A DNA stretch of 57,752 nt from CAZBPZ01 sp964493955 (lineage in GTDB: Bacteria > Chloroflexota > Dehalococcoidia > Dehalococcoidales > Fen-1064). A program made the translations under genes and the position numbers. Location: positions 1-57,752 of the forward strand of contig CAZBPZ010000001.1 of assembly GCA_964493955.1 (NCBI GenBank), given 5' to 3'. A model generated the notes under the pieces. It saw only the letters and a list, made by a program, of their open reading frames with translations, searched no databases and had not been told where the DNA came from. Of the stretch, positions 32,625 to 41,459 are shown piece after piece; position 1 is the stretch's first letter, and the number at the start of each line of letters is the position of its first letter.

Positions 32625-34535
32625 GTGAAACACCGGGTCACGTTCCAGCCGGACGGCATAACAGTTGAGGTTGAGACCGGCGCCACTCTTCTCCAGGCCG
32701 CCGAGCAGGCCGGTATCAGCCTGAACACGCTCTGTGGCGGTGAGGGGCTCTGTGGTGAGTGCCGGCTCCAGGTGCTCCGGGGGAAAGCCCGTGCCGACAA
32801 GCACGCCATCGGCTTCTTCACCAGGAAGGAGCTTCAGGAAGGCTACGTCCTGGCCTGCCAGACAAAGGTTGAGGATGACCTGGAGGTGGCCGTACCTGTC
32901 AGGTCACGTCTGGAGGAGCACCAGATAGTAACTGAAGGTGCGTCGGTCACCTACAGCCGCCCGGAGAGGATAGTGCTGCACCGGCGCCCCTCGGACCCGG
33001 CCGCCTTCTTCGAGCCGCTCGTCAGCAAGACATACCTGGAGCTACCCGAGCCGACCCTGAAGGACAACGTGGCCGATATTGACCGTGTCACCCGTGAGCT
33101 GCGGCGCAGGGTATGGTCGGTGGACTACGAGATTTCCCTGGCCTGCCTGCGTGACCTGCCCGTTACACTCCGTGCCAGCGACTGGAAGGTGACGGCTACC
33201 ATCGCCCGCCATAACGCTGGCGCCCGTATCCTCAACATTGAAAGGGGTGATACCACCGGACAGTGCTACGGCCTGGCGGTGGACGTGGGTACCACCACCG
33301 TGGTGGTGCAGTTGATTGACCTCCGTAACGGCAAGGTGCTGGGGGTTGAGGGCAGCTATAACCTGCAGTCCCGCTACGGTGAGGACGTAATCTCCCGGAT
33401 GGTTTTTGCCTGCGGGCGCGGCTCGCTTGACCCCGTGCACCGGGCAGTCATTACCAACATCAACGACCTGACTGAGGCCGTCTGCCAGCGCAAGCAGGTA
33501 GCCCGCCGTGATATTCTGGGGGTGGTCGCCGCCGGCAATACCACCATGACCCACTTCCTGCTGGGGCTGATGCCCTGCAACATCCGGCTGGAGCCGTACG
33601 TACCCACCGCCACGGTCTATCCGCAGGTCATGGCCCGGGAGCTGGGGATTGAAATCAACCCGCAGGGCATCATCGAGGTTATGCCCAGCGTGGCCAGCTA
33701 CGTCGGGGGCGACATCGTGGCCGGTGTCCTCGCCACCGGCATCGCGGACACGCCGGAGGTGAAGTGCCTGATTGATGTCGGCACCAACGGTGAGATTGTC
33801 ATCGGCAACAATGAGTGGCTGGTCTGCTGCTCTGCCTCGGCCGGCCCTGCCTTTGAAGGGGGCGGCGCCCGCAGCGGCATGCGGGCTGCCCGTGGTGCCA
33901 TCCAGAAGATAGTGATTGAGAACGGGGCGGTGTCCTACGAGACCATCGGCAAGGCCCGGCCGCGCGGCATCTGTGGCTCTGGCCTGATTGATGCCATCTA
34001 CGAGTTCGTCAGGAACGGTATCATCGGGCCGGATGGGACCTTCAACCCCGAGCGGGCCGGTGAGCGGCTCATCCCCGATGACGACCCGCGCTACATCATC
34101 GCCCCCGCCGAAGAGACCGAGGATGGGGAGCCGGTGACCCTCTCCGAGGCCGAGATTGGCAACCTGATAAAGTCGAAGGGGGCCGTCTTCGCCGCCATCA
34201 AGTCGCTGGCCGACTACGTGGGTATTCCCTTCTCGGCGCTGGGCACAATCTACGTGGCCGGGGGCTTCGGCAGCTCACTGGACATCGGCAAGGCGATTGC
34301 CATCGGTCTCTTGCCGGATGTGCCGCGGGAGAGGGTGCAGTTCGTGGGCAACAGCTCGGTGATGGGGGCACGCATGGCCCTTATCTCGGCGCCCGCCTTC
34401 GAGAAGGCAATAGGTATCGCCAAGCGGATGACCAACATTGAGCTTTCCGCCTACCCGCCCTTCATGGACGAGTTCGTGGCCGCCCTCTTTCTGCCCCACA
34501 CCAACCGCAGCCTGTTCCCATCGGTCACCTTCTAG
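32625..34535 (+). CDS. [2Fe-2S]/ASKHA corrinoid-activating protein
   Basis: A 636-residue member of the reductive activases of corrinoid enzymes. The N-terminal [2Fe-2S] ferredoxin-like domain has C37, C43 and C46 (LCGGEGLCGEC) and C78 (ACQT); a middle linker domain follows; the C-terminal ASKHA domain (from about residue 215) shows the phosphate loop AVDVGTTTVVVQL, GNTTMTHFLLG, DVGTNGEIVIG and VAGGFGSSLDIG. Homologues use ATP to reduce inactive Co(II) corrinoid proteins. The methyltetrahydrofolate methyltransferase nearby fits this role, but no corrinoid protein gene is in the window. GTG 32625 follows GGAGG at 32614-32618. Confidence 0.88.
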   Translation: MKHRVTFQPDGITVEVETGATLLQAAEQAGISLNTLCGGEGLCGECRLQVLRGKARADKHAIGFFTRKELQEGYVLACQTKVEDDLEVAVPVRSRLEEHQIVTEGASVTYSRPERIVLHRRPSDPAAFFEPLVSKTYLELPEPTLKDNVADIDRVTRELRRRVWSVDYEISLACLRDLPVTLRASDWKVTATIARHNAGARILNIERGDTTGQCYGLAVDVGTTTVVVQLIDLRNGKVLGVEGSYNLQSRYGEDVISRMVFACGRGSLDPVHRAVITNINDLTEAVCQRKQVARRDILGVVAAGNTTMTHFLLGLMPCNIRLEPYVPTATVYPQVMARELGIEINPQGIIEVMPSVASYVGGDIVAGVLATGIADTPEVKCLIDVGTNGEIVIGNNEWLVCCSASAGPAFEGGGARSGMRAARGAIQKIVIENGAVSYETIGKARPRGICGSGLIDAIYEFVRNGIIGPDGTFNPERAGERLIPDDDPRYIIAPAEETEDGEPVTLSEAEIGNLIKSKGAVFAAIKSLADYVGIPFSALGTIYVAGGFGSSLDIGKAIAIGLLPDVPRERVQFVGNSSVMGARMALISAPAFEKAIGIAKRMTNIELSAYPPFMDEFVAALFLPHTNRSLFPSVTF

Positions 34536-34539
34536 GGGC

Positions 34540-35952
34540 TCACAGCGAAGGGTGCCGGTCGGCCCAGGGGCGGGCCTCTTCAAAGGCGGCGGCCGCCTGC
34601 AGCACGGTGACATCGGCAAAGCGCCGGCCCACGAGCTGCAGGCCAACCGGCAGGCCTTCCGCGGTCCAGCCGCACGGCACCGAGGCCGCCGGCTGTCCGG
34701 TGAAATTGAAGGGATAGGTGAACGGGGTCCAGTCCAGGTTCGGTGAGCCTTTCACCCCGGCTATCTCCGTCACCTCGTAACGAGTCACGTCGAAGGCGGG
34801 CACTGCGGTAGTCGGGGTAAGGAGCAGGTCGTACCGTTCAAAGACGGGTCGTAGCCTGTCCCAGAGCGCCTCCCGTGCCAGGGCAGCCCGGGCGTAATCG
34901 GTCGCTGGCACTGCCATGCCCCTTTCCACCATCTCCACCAGCCGCGGGTTCATCCGGTCGCGCCACTCCGGCAGGCTGTCTGCCAGCTTGCTGGCAAAGG
35001 TCACGGCCCAGATGGTGGCAAAGGCAAAGCCGAGCGGCCCGCGGTCGAGTTCAACCTCCTCTACTTCCGCGCCCAGTTCCGTGAATACGTCCAGGGCTGT
35101 TGTTGTCGCCGCCAGCACATCAGGTTCCACCGGGGCATTGCCGAGGTCGGGACTCCAGGCGATGCGCCATCCTTTCAAGTCAACCGGCTCAAGCGGATAG
35201 AAACGGGTGCCGTCGTCGGGAAGGGTAAGGCGGTCGCGCTCGTCCGGCCCGGCGATAACGGCCATCATCAGGGCGGCATCGGCCACGGTGCGCGTAATCG
35301 GGCCGATGTGGGAGAGCGTTTGCCAGTCAGGCAGGCCCGGCCCCCGCGGCACGCGCCCGTAGGACGGCTTCAGTCCGAAGGCCCCGCAGAAGCTGCTGGG
35401 GATGCGGATGGAGCCGCCGCCGTCGCTGCCGACTGCCAGGGGGCCCAGCCCGGCCACGACCTGGGCGGCCGCCCCGCCGCTGGAACCACCGGCATGGCGC
35501 TGCAGGTGCCAGGGGTTGCGTGTCGGCCCGAAAAGCAGGTTGTCCGTCACCCCCATAAAGCCGAACTCGGGGGTGTTGGTCTTACCCAGCACGATGGCGC
35601 CGGCCCGCTTGAGCCGCTCCACCACCACGGCGTCCTCATCGGGCACGAAGTCCTCGTAGATGCGGGAACCGAAGGTGGTACGTACTCCCCGGGTGAAGAT
35701 CAGGTCCTTGATGGAGACCGGTACCCCGTGCAGCGGGCCGAGGCTGTCCCCCCGCACCACGGCCGCCTCCGCCTCCCGGGCCGCCTGCCGGGCCGCCCCG
35801 GCGGTCACGGTGCAGTAGGCGTTGAGCACCGGGTTCACCGCCTCAATGCGCTTCAGGAAGGCGCCCACCACCTCCACCGGTGAAAGCTGCTTCCGCCGGA
35901 TGGCGGCTGCCAGCTCTACCGCTGTCAGACGGGTGATGTCAGTGTCGCTCAT
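34540..35952 (-). CDS. Amidase signature enzyme (paralogue)
   Basis: A 470-residue amidase signature hydrolase with the catalytic K82 (SIKDLIF), S157/S158 (GGSSGG) and S181 (SDGGGSIRIP). It is clearly a paralogue of the amidase at 13805-15229: long stretches such as GVPVSIKDL, AGAI, GKTNTPE and GLPVGLQLVGRRF are shared at the same residue numbers. It lies 37 bases downstream of the methyltransferase gene and could be cotranscribed with it; a functional link is not obvious. Converges with the ASKHA gene, 4 bases apart. Confidence 0.9.
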   Translation of the reverse strand: MSDTDITRLTAVELAAAIRRKQLSPVEVVGAFLKRIEAVNPVLNAYCTVTAGAARQAAREAEAAVVRGDSLGPLHGVPVSIKDLIFTRGVRTTFGSRIYEDFVPDEDAVVVERLKRAGAIVLGKTNTPEFGFMGVTDNLLFGPTRNPWHLQRHAGGSSGGAAAQVVAGLGPLAVGSDGGGSIRIPSSFCGAFGLKPSYGRVPRGPGLPDWQTLSHIGPITRTVADAALMMAVIAGPDERDRLTLPDDGTRFYPLEPVDLKGWRIAWSPDLGNAPVEPDVLAATTTALDVFTELGAEVEEVELDRGPLGFAFATIWAVTFASKLADSLPEWRDRMNPRLVEMVERGMAVPATDYARAALAREALWDRLRPVFERYDLLLTPTTAVPAFDVTRYEVTEIAGVKGSPNLDWTPFTYPFNFTGQPAASVPCGWTAEGLPVGLQLVGRRFADVTVLQAAAAFEEARPWADRHPSL

Positions 35953-35989
35953 GTTGTCCCTCGCTTAGCAGGATAATTTCCAGCCAGGT

Positions 35990-36832
35990 TCAGGCCGTTC
36001 CCTGGCGGCAGGCACGGATGTAGCGCACGGCAAAGCGGTCACGCCCGGTAAGCACGTCGGTGGCGAGCACCGTGGCCCGTGCCGTGGCAACGTTCACCGT
36101 GGGGCAGGTCACGCCCGCCATGATGGCAGCCACGAGGAAGGTATTGTTGATGATATCACGGTCGGGCAGGCCGTAGGACACATTACTGATGCCAAGCGTC
36201 TGGTTGACACCGAACTCCTCGCGTACCCGGCGCACCGCCTCCAGCGTTATGTCAGCTGACCCGGTGTCGATGGCAAGCGGCGAAGTCACACAGTCTATGA
36301 TGACATCCTGACAGGCTATCCCCAGCTTTTCTGCCCGCTCGATTATTCTGCCGGCGATGGCCAGGCGGCCGTCGACACTGCCGGGCACGCCGTCATCGTC
36401 ACGCGTGAGGCCGATTACAGCCGTCCCGTACTCCCTGACAAGCGGTAGCACTTTCTCCAGCGAGTCCTCCCGGCCCGTGACCGAGTTGATTATCGGCCTG
36501 CCGCGGCAGACCTTGAGGGCGGCTGCCAGTGCCTCCGGGTTGTCACTATCAAGGCAAAGGGGCACGTCCACCACTTCAAGCACGGCTTCAACTGCCCGGG
36601 GCAGCATGGCCACTTCGTCAACCCCGCTGGCCTTCACATTTATGTCCAGGATGTCGGCCCCGGCCCACACCTGGGCCTCGGCCTCCTGCTGTACCATGGA
36701 TATGTCCCCCTGCATCAGGGCGTCGGCGAGCTTCTTGCGACCGGTCGGGTTGATGCGTTCTCCTATCAGCACCGTCGGGCGGTCGCCGGCAATTATGACG
36801 TCATCTGTTGAGCTTGAGACGATTGTTTCCAA
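35990..36832 (-). CDS. Pterin-binding methyltransferase (AcsE/MeTr-like)
   Basis: A 280-residue TIM-barrel protein of the dihydropteroate-synthase/methyltetrahydrofolate methyltransferase family. Landmarks: IGERINPTGRKKLADAL near residue 23, GADILDINVKASGVDE, LCLDSDNPEAL, IINSVTGRED and the TNFLVAAIMAG-like C-terminal helix. Homologues move a methyl group between methyl-H4folate and a corrinoid protein, as in the Wood-Ljungdahl pathway or demethylation systems. The start is TTG 36832 with GGAGAGG upstream. The nearby corrinoid activase supports a corrinoid partner, which must be encoded elsewhere. Confidence 0.88.
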   Translation of the reverse strand: METIVSSSTDDVIIAGDRPTVLIGERINPTGRKKLADALMQGDISMVQQEAEAQVWAGADILDINVKASGVDEVAMLPRAVEAVLEVVDVPLCLDSDNPEALAAALKVCRGRPIINSVTGREDSLEKVLPLVREYGTAVIGLTRDDDGVPGSVDGRLAIAGRIIERAEKLGIACQDVIIDCVTSPLAIDTGSADITLEAVRRVREEFGVNQTLGISNVSYGLPDRDIINNTFLVAAIMAGVTCPTVNVATARATVLATDVLTGRDRFAVRYIRACRQGTA

Positions 36833-36903
36833 AAAAGCCTCTCCCCGTCCGGGCTATACGGCCATCCTACCGGCGGAATACCCCGGTACGCTACTGCGGT
36901 AAG

Positions 36904-37032
36904 TTATTCAGCCTCCACGCGGGCAAAACCGTGGACGAGGGGAATACGGTAGAGGCCGAAGACCTCCCGGCTGTGCAGAAAGCCGGCGAAGATAAAGACT
37001 ATCGCCTCCTCCTCCCATATCCCCCCACCCAT
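36904..37032 (-). CDS. Possible small protein, 42 aa, or gene remnant
   Basis: An ATG frame of 42 codons whose product looks protein-like: a charged start, IVFIFAGFLHSREVFGLYRI, then PLVHGFARVEAE and TAA. It has normal G/C use and lies 71 bases upstream of the methyltransferase gene on the same strand. The ribosome site is poor and an in-frame TAG lies 48 bases upstream, so it is either a short gene or the tail of a lost longer gene. I do not recognise the family. Confidence 0.35.
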   Translation of the reverse strand: MGGGIWEEEAIVFIFAGFLHSREVFGLYRIPLVHGFARVEAE

Positions 37033-37139
37033 ACCCGGGGACGGGCCTGGTCTATTGCGGCCATCACCTGACCTGACCTATGATAGGCCGCCTGGCCCCG
37101 GGCGTCAATGGCCTCGAACCGGGGCCGGTGCTGGCCTCG

Positions 37140-37168
37140 TTGTTGCAGCCGTGGCTTTGTGCTATACT
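37140..37168 (+). promoter_or_regulatory. Promoter of ABC exporter operon, leaderless
   Basis: TTGTTG (37140-37145), 17-bp spacer, TATACT (37163-37168). The predicted start coincides with the A of ATG 37175. The intergenic stretch 37033-37139 otherwise shows nothing recognisable. Confidence 0.65.
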
Positions 37169-37174
37169 CCGCCC

Positions 37175-40100
37175 ATGCAGCTCGTGCTCTCCGCTTTTCA
37201 GCTCGTGCTGCGGCGTAGCCTGGCCAACTGGAAGCTTCTTTCGAGTGTCATTGTCGGCGTGCTGGTGGCGGTGGCACTTATCTCCAGCACGCCGCTCTAC
37301 TCTAACACGCTTTCCGACCTGGGGTTGGCCCGCGCCCTGCGAGACAAGACACCGGAGATGGTCAACCTCCAGGTGTACGCCCCGACAGCCGCGGTGGAGC
37401 GCGAGCAGTATGAGGACGACTGGGCCATGGTGCAGCAGCAGGTAGCGGCTAATCTCGGAACAGTCATCTACAAAGAGGAGCGCTACATCAGGTCACAGAC
37501 GTTCTGGGCCGGCTGGGCCGACCGCCCGATCCCCACCGGCCCCGACCGCCCCAAGGGACATTTTCAGTTCTTCACCAACCTCGAGAAACACGTGCGGCTG
37601 CTGGAGGGGCGCTTCCCGCGGACATTCCCTCGTGAAATGAAGGACGAAGACCTGCTGGACACGGCGCTCGAGATTGAGGCTGTAATCGGCCGCCGCGCCG
37701 CCGACCTGTTTGACGTGGGGGTGGGGGACCGCCTCGTCTTCCTCCATGCCTGGGGAGCCATCCCGACCGAGCTAACAATCAAGCTTACCGGCATCATCGA
37801 GCCGATAGACCCGGACGAGGACTTCTGGTTCCTCATGACAGATATCTTCTACGTGACCGGCAGCGGTCAGGAAGAAGGGGCAACCGCCCCGCTCTTCATC
37901 CCGGAGGAGACCCTCTTCAACGTGGTGGCCCGGCTCATCCCGCAGGTCAAGGCTACCTTCAACTGGTACTACTATGTTGACCAGTCAGAGGTGACGTCCC
38001 TCAATGCCCGGCAGGTGAAGGCCGGGGTTAACCGGTTGGAGAACCAGATTATCTCGCAGCTGCCGCGCACCTCTGTCCTGACGGCGCTTGATAGTATCAT
38101 CAGCGAGTACGAGCAGAAGCTGCTGTACACCCAGATACCGCTCTTCCTCCTCATCTTCCAGATTGTGGCCATTGTACTCTACTACGTGGTGACGGTGGCC
38201 AACATGGTGGTGGACCGGCAGGCCGGTGAGATTGCCCTGCTGCGCAGCCGGGGCGCCAGTACGCCTCAAATCGTGGGGGTGTACCTGCTGGAGGGGCTCC
38301 TGATTGCTGTCCTGGGCGGGGCCGTCGGGCCGTTTCTGGGAGCAGCCTCGTTCAGCCTGCTCGGCCTGACGGCCCCGTTCCATCCCCTTACCGGGGGAGG
38401 ACTGCTGGATGTCAGGTTCTCCGGGGCGGTCTTCATGCTCGCGGCGGCGGCCGCTTTCCTGTGCCTGCTGGCCCTGGTATTCCCTGCCCTGCGGGCCGCC
38501 CGGATAGGTATCGTTCTGCAGCGCCAGTCCCTCGGCCGGCCGGCACGGGCACCCTTCTGGCAGCGCTACTACCTTGATGTCATCCTGCTGGTGGTGGGGG
38601 GTGTCCTCTACTGGGAGCTGGAACGCCAGGGTACCCTGGCCAGCCGCGGTCTCTTCGGGGGCGTGGAGGTTGACCCCCTGCTGCTGATTACCCCGCTGCT
38701 CTTTATGGTGGCGGCCGCCATCATCTTTCTGCGCCTCTTTCCGCTGGTGGTTGCCCTGGTCTCGCGCCTGAGCCGCTACGCCACCAACGCCGCGGTGGTA
38801 CTGAGCCTGCGCTACATGGCCCGCAACCCGGTGCATTACGGCCGGCTGATACTGCTGCTGATGCTGGCGGCCAGTGTCGGCATGTTTGCCGCCAGCTTCC
38901 TCGGCACCCTGCAGCGCAGCTACCACGAGCGGGCCTACTACCTCAGCGGCGGGGACATCCGGCTGAGCGGCATATATGAGTACCGCTCCGGTAAGGAGGC
39001 GCTGGAGCAGCTATACGGCTCCATTCCCGGCGTTGAGAAGGTTACCGTGGGGGCGCGCAGCAGTGCCACCATGGGGAGCCTGTTCACCCAGATTGATTTT
39101 GAGCTGCTGGCAGTTGACCCCACCACCTTCGCCGACGTGAGCTGGTACCGGGCAGACTTTTCCGAGAAGTCGCTCGGCGAGCTGATGCAGGTACTGGCCG
39201 AAGACACCCCCCGGGAGCACGGGATACCCTTACCGGAGGGCACGGAGAGCCTTGGCCTCTGGGTGCACCCCACCAGCGTTCACCCCGGGCTGGTGCTTTC
39301 CGTGCGCATCAGGGATGGCCAGGGTAGCTACTATGACTACGAGCTGGGAACACCCGGCGTTGAAGACTGGCAGTACCTGGAGGCCTCGCTGGTACGGCCC
39401 ATCTTTGAGACGTTGCCGCCTTCACCCCTGACGCTCGAGGCCATTTATTTCTACATCCGCCGCACCGGCTCTGATGCTCCCCGGCGCCCTCCGGAGGCTG
39501 TTTTCCTGGACAATTTGCAGGCCAGGGTTGCCTCCTCGCCTGCGCCCGTTTTGCTGGACGGCTTTGAAGAACCGGGTGAATGGGTTACCGTGGCCGAGGA
39601 GTCTTCCGGGGCCGGAATCCCGGGAGGCTCGGGTGATGCCTTCCTCCGTGACAATACCCTTGTCTACGAGGGGGAGCATGCCGCACGTTACTCGTTTTCG
39701 CCGCAGCGTACCTTCGGTTACCGCGGTGTCTTTCCCAACCTGGATACCGCGCCGCTGGCACTCATCGCCAGCCGGTCGTTGCTGAATGCCGCCGGCGCCT
39801 CGGTTGGCCAGTACCTCACTATCCGCCTGCCGGGGCAGTACATATCGGCCGTGGTGGTTGACAGGGCAGACTATTTCCCCACGCTCGACCCGGAGGGCCG
39901 GGGCTTTGCCATTGCCAACATCAACCGCCTCAGCAGCCTGCGTAACATCACGCTCCGGAGAGGCAGCCGCTTTTACCCCGATGAAATATGGCTCTCCGTG
40001 ACCGATGCCCCCGAGCTGCGGGAAGGCGTGGTGGAGACGCTGAAGACCCCGAAGTACCGTGCCCGCCAGTTCTACGACCAGCTTGAGATGACAACCAGGG

Positions 40101-40552
40101 CCAGGAACGACCCGCTGGTAGCGGCCGGCTGGGGCGGCATTCTGTTGCTAGCTTTTCTGGGGGTTGTCCTGGTGAGTGCCCTTGGCTTCATTGTGTATGC
40201 TTACCTCTCGGCCCTGGGGCGGCAGCTTGAGTTTGCCGTGCTGCGTACCCTGGGCTTCTCCCGGCGGCAGATTATTGGCCTCATCTGCCTGGAGCAGGTG
40301 TTTGTCATCGGCAGCGGTATGGGCATCGGCACTATCCTGGGACTGCAGCTCAGCAGGGTGATGATGCCCTTCCTCCAGCTAACGGAGATGGGCCAGAAGG
40401 TCCTGCCCCCGTTTGTACCCGTGGTGGACTGGCTCACCATCGGCACGGCCTACCTCGTGCTGGCAGTGGCCTTCGTGGTGACCATATCCCTGGTGATAGT
40501 CTATTTCTCCCGCGTGGCCATTCACCGCGCTCTGAGAATTGGAGAAACCTAG
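37175..40552 (+). CDS. FtsX-type ABC transporter permease, 1125 aa
   Basis: Large permease of the MacB/FtsX/LolC superfamily. Span 1 lies near residues 18-37 (WKLLSSVIVGVLVAVALI), followed by an extracytoplasmic MacB-PCD-like domain, then a first FtsX block of about four spans near residues 320-560, a second block near 570-600, a second large external domain, and a final three-span FtsX block at about 990-1115. Within the second external domain, around residues 740-840, a beta-rich stretch (AIYFYIRRTG, VFLDNLQA, LLDGFEEPGEW, GEHAARYSF) resembles a carbohydrate-binding jelly roll. ATG 37175 is fixed by the promoter and gives a normal N-terminus. Two ATPase genes follow; substrate unknown, export or mechanotransmission likely. 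Confidence 0.88.
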   Translation: MQLVLSAFQLVLRRSLANWKLLSSVIVGVLVAVALISSTPLYSNTLSDLGLARALRDKTPEMVNLQVYAPTAAVEREQYEDDWAMVQQQVAANLGTVIYKEERYIRSQTFWAGWADRPIPTGPDRPKGHFQFFTNLEKHVRLLEGRFPRTFPREMKDEDLLDTALEIEAVIGRRAADLFDVGVGDRLVFLHAWGAIPTELTIKLTGIIEPIDPDEDFWFLMTDIFYVTGSGQEEGATAPLFIPEETLFNVVARLIPQVKATFNWYYYVDQSEVTSLNARQVKAGVNRLENQIISQLPRTSVLTALDSIISEYEQKLLYTQIPLFLLIFQIVAIVLYYVVTVANMVVDRQAGEIALLRSRGASTPQIVGVYLLEGLLIAVLGGAVGPFLGAASFSLLGLTAPFHPLTGGGLLDVRFSGAVFMLAAAAAFLCLLALVFPALRAARIGIVLQRQSLGRPARAPFWQRYYLDVILLVVGGVLYWELERQGTLASRGLFGGVEVDPLLLITPLLFMVAAAIIFLRLFPLVVALVSRLSRYATNAAVVLSLRYMARNPVHYGRLILLLMLAASVGMFAASFLGTLQRSYHERAYYLSGGDIRLSGIYEYRSGKEALEQLYGSIPGVEKVTVGARSSATMGSLFTQIDFELLAVDPTTFADVSWYRADFSEKSLGELMQVLAEDTPREHGIPLPEGTESLGLWVHPTSVHPGLVLSVRIRDGQGSYYDYELGTPGVEDWQYLEASLVRPIFETLPPSPLTLEAIYFYIRRTGSDAPRRPPEAVFLDNLQARVASSPAPVLLDGFEEPGEWVTVAEESSGAGIPGGSGDAFLRDNTLVYEGEHAARYSFSPQRTFGYRGVFPNLDTAPLALIASRSLLNAAGASVGQYLTIRLPGQYISAVVVDRADYFPTLDPEGRGFAIANINRLSSLRNITLRRGSRFYPDEIWLSVTDAPELREGVVETLKTPKYRARQFYDQLEMTTRARNDPLVAAGWGGILLLAFLGVVLVSALGFIVYAYLSALGRQLEFAVLRTLGFSRRQIIGLICLEQVFVIGSGMGIGTILGLQLSRVMMPFLQLTEMGQKVLPPFVPVVDWLTIGTAYLVLAVAFVVTISLVIVYFSRVAIHRALRIGET

Positions 40553-40559
40553 GCGGCCA

Positions 40560-41459
40560 ATGGACAGAGAGAACGGTTACTACATAGTCTGCGAAGACCT
40601 CTTCAAAATCTACAAGATTGCCGAGCTTGAGGTGGTGGCCCTGCGGGGGCTCGACCTCAGGGTGCGCACCGGCGAGCTGATGGCCATCGTCGGGGCGAGC
40701 GGCTCGGGCAAGACCACCCTGCTCAATATCCTGGGCGGGCTGGACGTACCTTCAGCCGGCAAGGTGGTCGTTGGCCGGCGCGACCTGCTCAAGCTCTCCC
40801 CCGGCGAGCTGGTGGCCTACCGCCGCCAGGACGTAGGCTTTGTCTGGCAGCAGGGCAGCCGCAACGTCATCAGCTACCTGACGGCCCGGCAAAACGTGGA
40901 GCTGCCGCTGGTACTGCTCGGCTGGCCCCCACGCAAGCGCCGCGCCCGGGCCGAGGAGGTGCTGGAGGCGGTGGGGCTGGCAGACCGGATGGAGCACCGT
41001 CCTGACCGCCTCTCCGGGGGAGAGTTGCAGCGGGTGGCTATTGCGGTGGCACTGGCGCATCACCCGCCGCTCCTGCTGGCCGACGAGCCCACCGGTGAGC
41101 TCGATAGCCACACTTCGGAGGCAATCCTGGACGTTTTCCGGGCCGTGAACGAGCGCTACGGGGTGACAGTTGTCATTGTTACCCATGATACCAGTGTCAT
41201 CGGCAAGGTGGACCGGGTGGTCACCATCCGGGATGGTCGCACCAGCCTGGAGGCCGTCCGGCGGCCACGCTTTGCCCGCCCCTCCGGAGAAGCCGGTGCC
41301 ACCCACGAAGAATTTGTTATCGTGGATGGTGTCGGCCGCCTGCAGATTCCCGGCGAAATTGCCGAGCGGATTGCCCTCGGGCGGCGTGCCCGCGTGTGGC
41401 TGGAGGGTGACCACATCACCGTGTGGCCGGTCAAAGACGACGAGGGGAAAACGCCATGA
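40560..41459 (+). CDS. ABC transporter ATP-binding protein (LolD/MacB type)
   Basis: A 299-residue ATPase with Walker A GASGSGKTT, signature LSGGELQRV, Walker B LLLADEPTGELDS and H-loop VTHD. The Q-loop is unusual, reading FVWQQGSRNVISYLT instead of the common FVFQ..LLP. About 70 residues after the ATPase core form a small C-terminal domain (EEFVIVDGVGRLQIPGEIAERI...) absent from simple LolD proteins. ATG 40560 lies 8 bases after the permease stop; TTG 40539 inside the permease is an alternative. The end overlaps the next ATPase by ATGA. Confidence 0.9.
   Translation: MDRENGYYIVCEDLFKIYKIAELEVVALRGLDLRVRTGELMAIVGASGSGKTTLLNILGGLDVPSAGKVVVGRRDLLKLSPGELVAYRRQDVGFVWQQGSRNVISYLTARQNVELPLVLLGWPPRKRRARAEEVLEAVGLADRMEHRPDRLSGGELQRVAIAVALAHHPPLLLADEPTGELDSHTSEAILDVFRAVNERYGVTVVIVTHDTSVIGKVDRVVTIRDGRTSLEAVRRPRFARPSGEAGATHEEFVIVDGVGRLQIPGEIAERIALGRRARVWLEGDHITVWPVKDDEGKTP

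Noticed and set aside
36808..37071. Plus-strand 87-codon frame between the methyltransferase and ABC genes
   Set aside because: Low-complexity basic product without a ribosome site; the minus-strand 42-codon frame is more protein-like.
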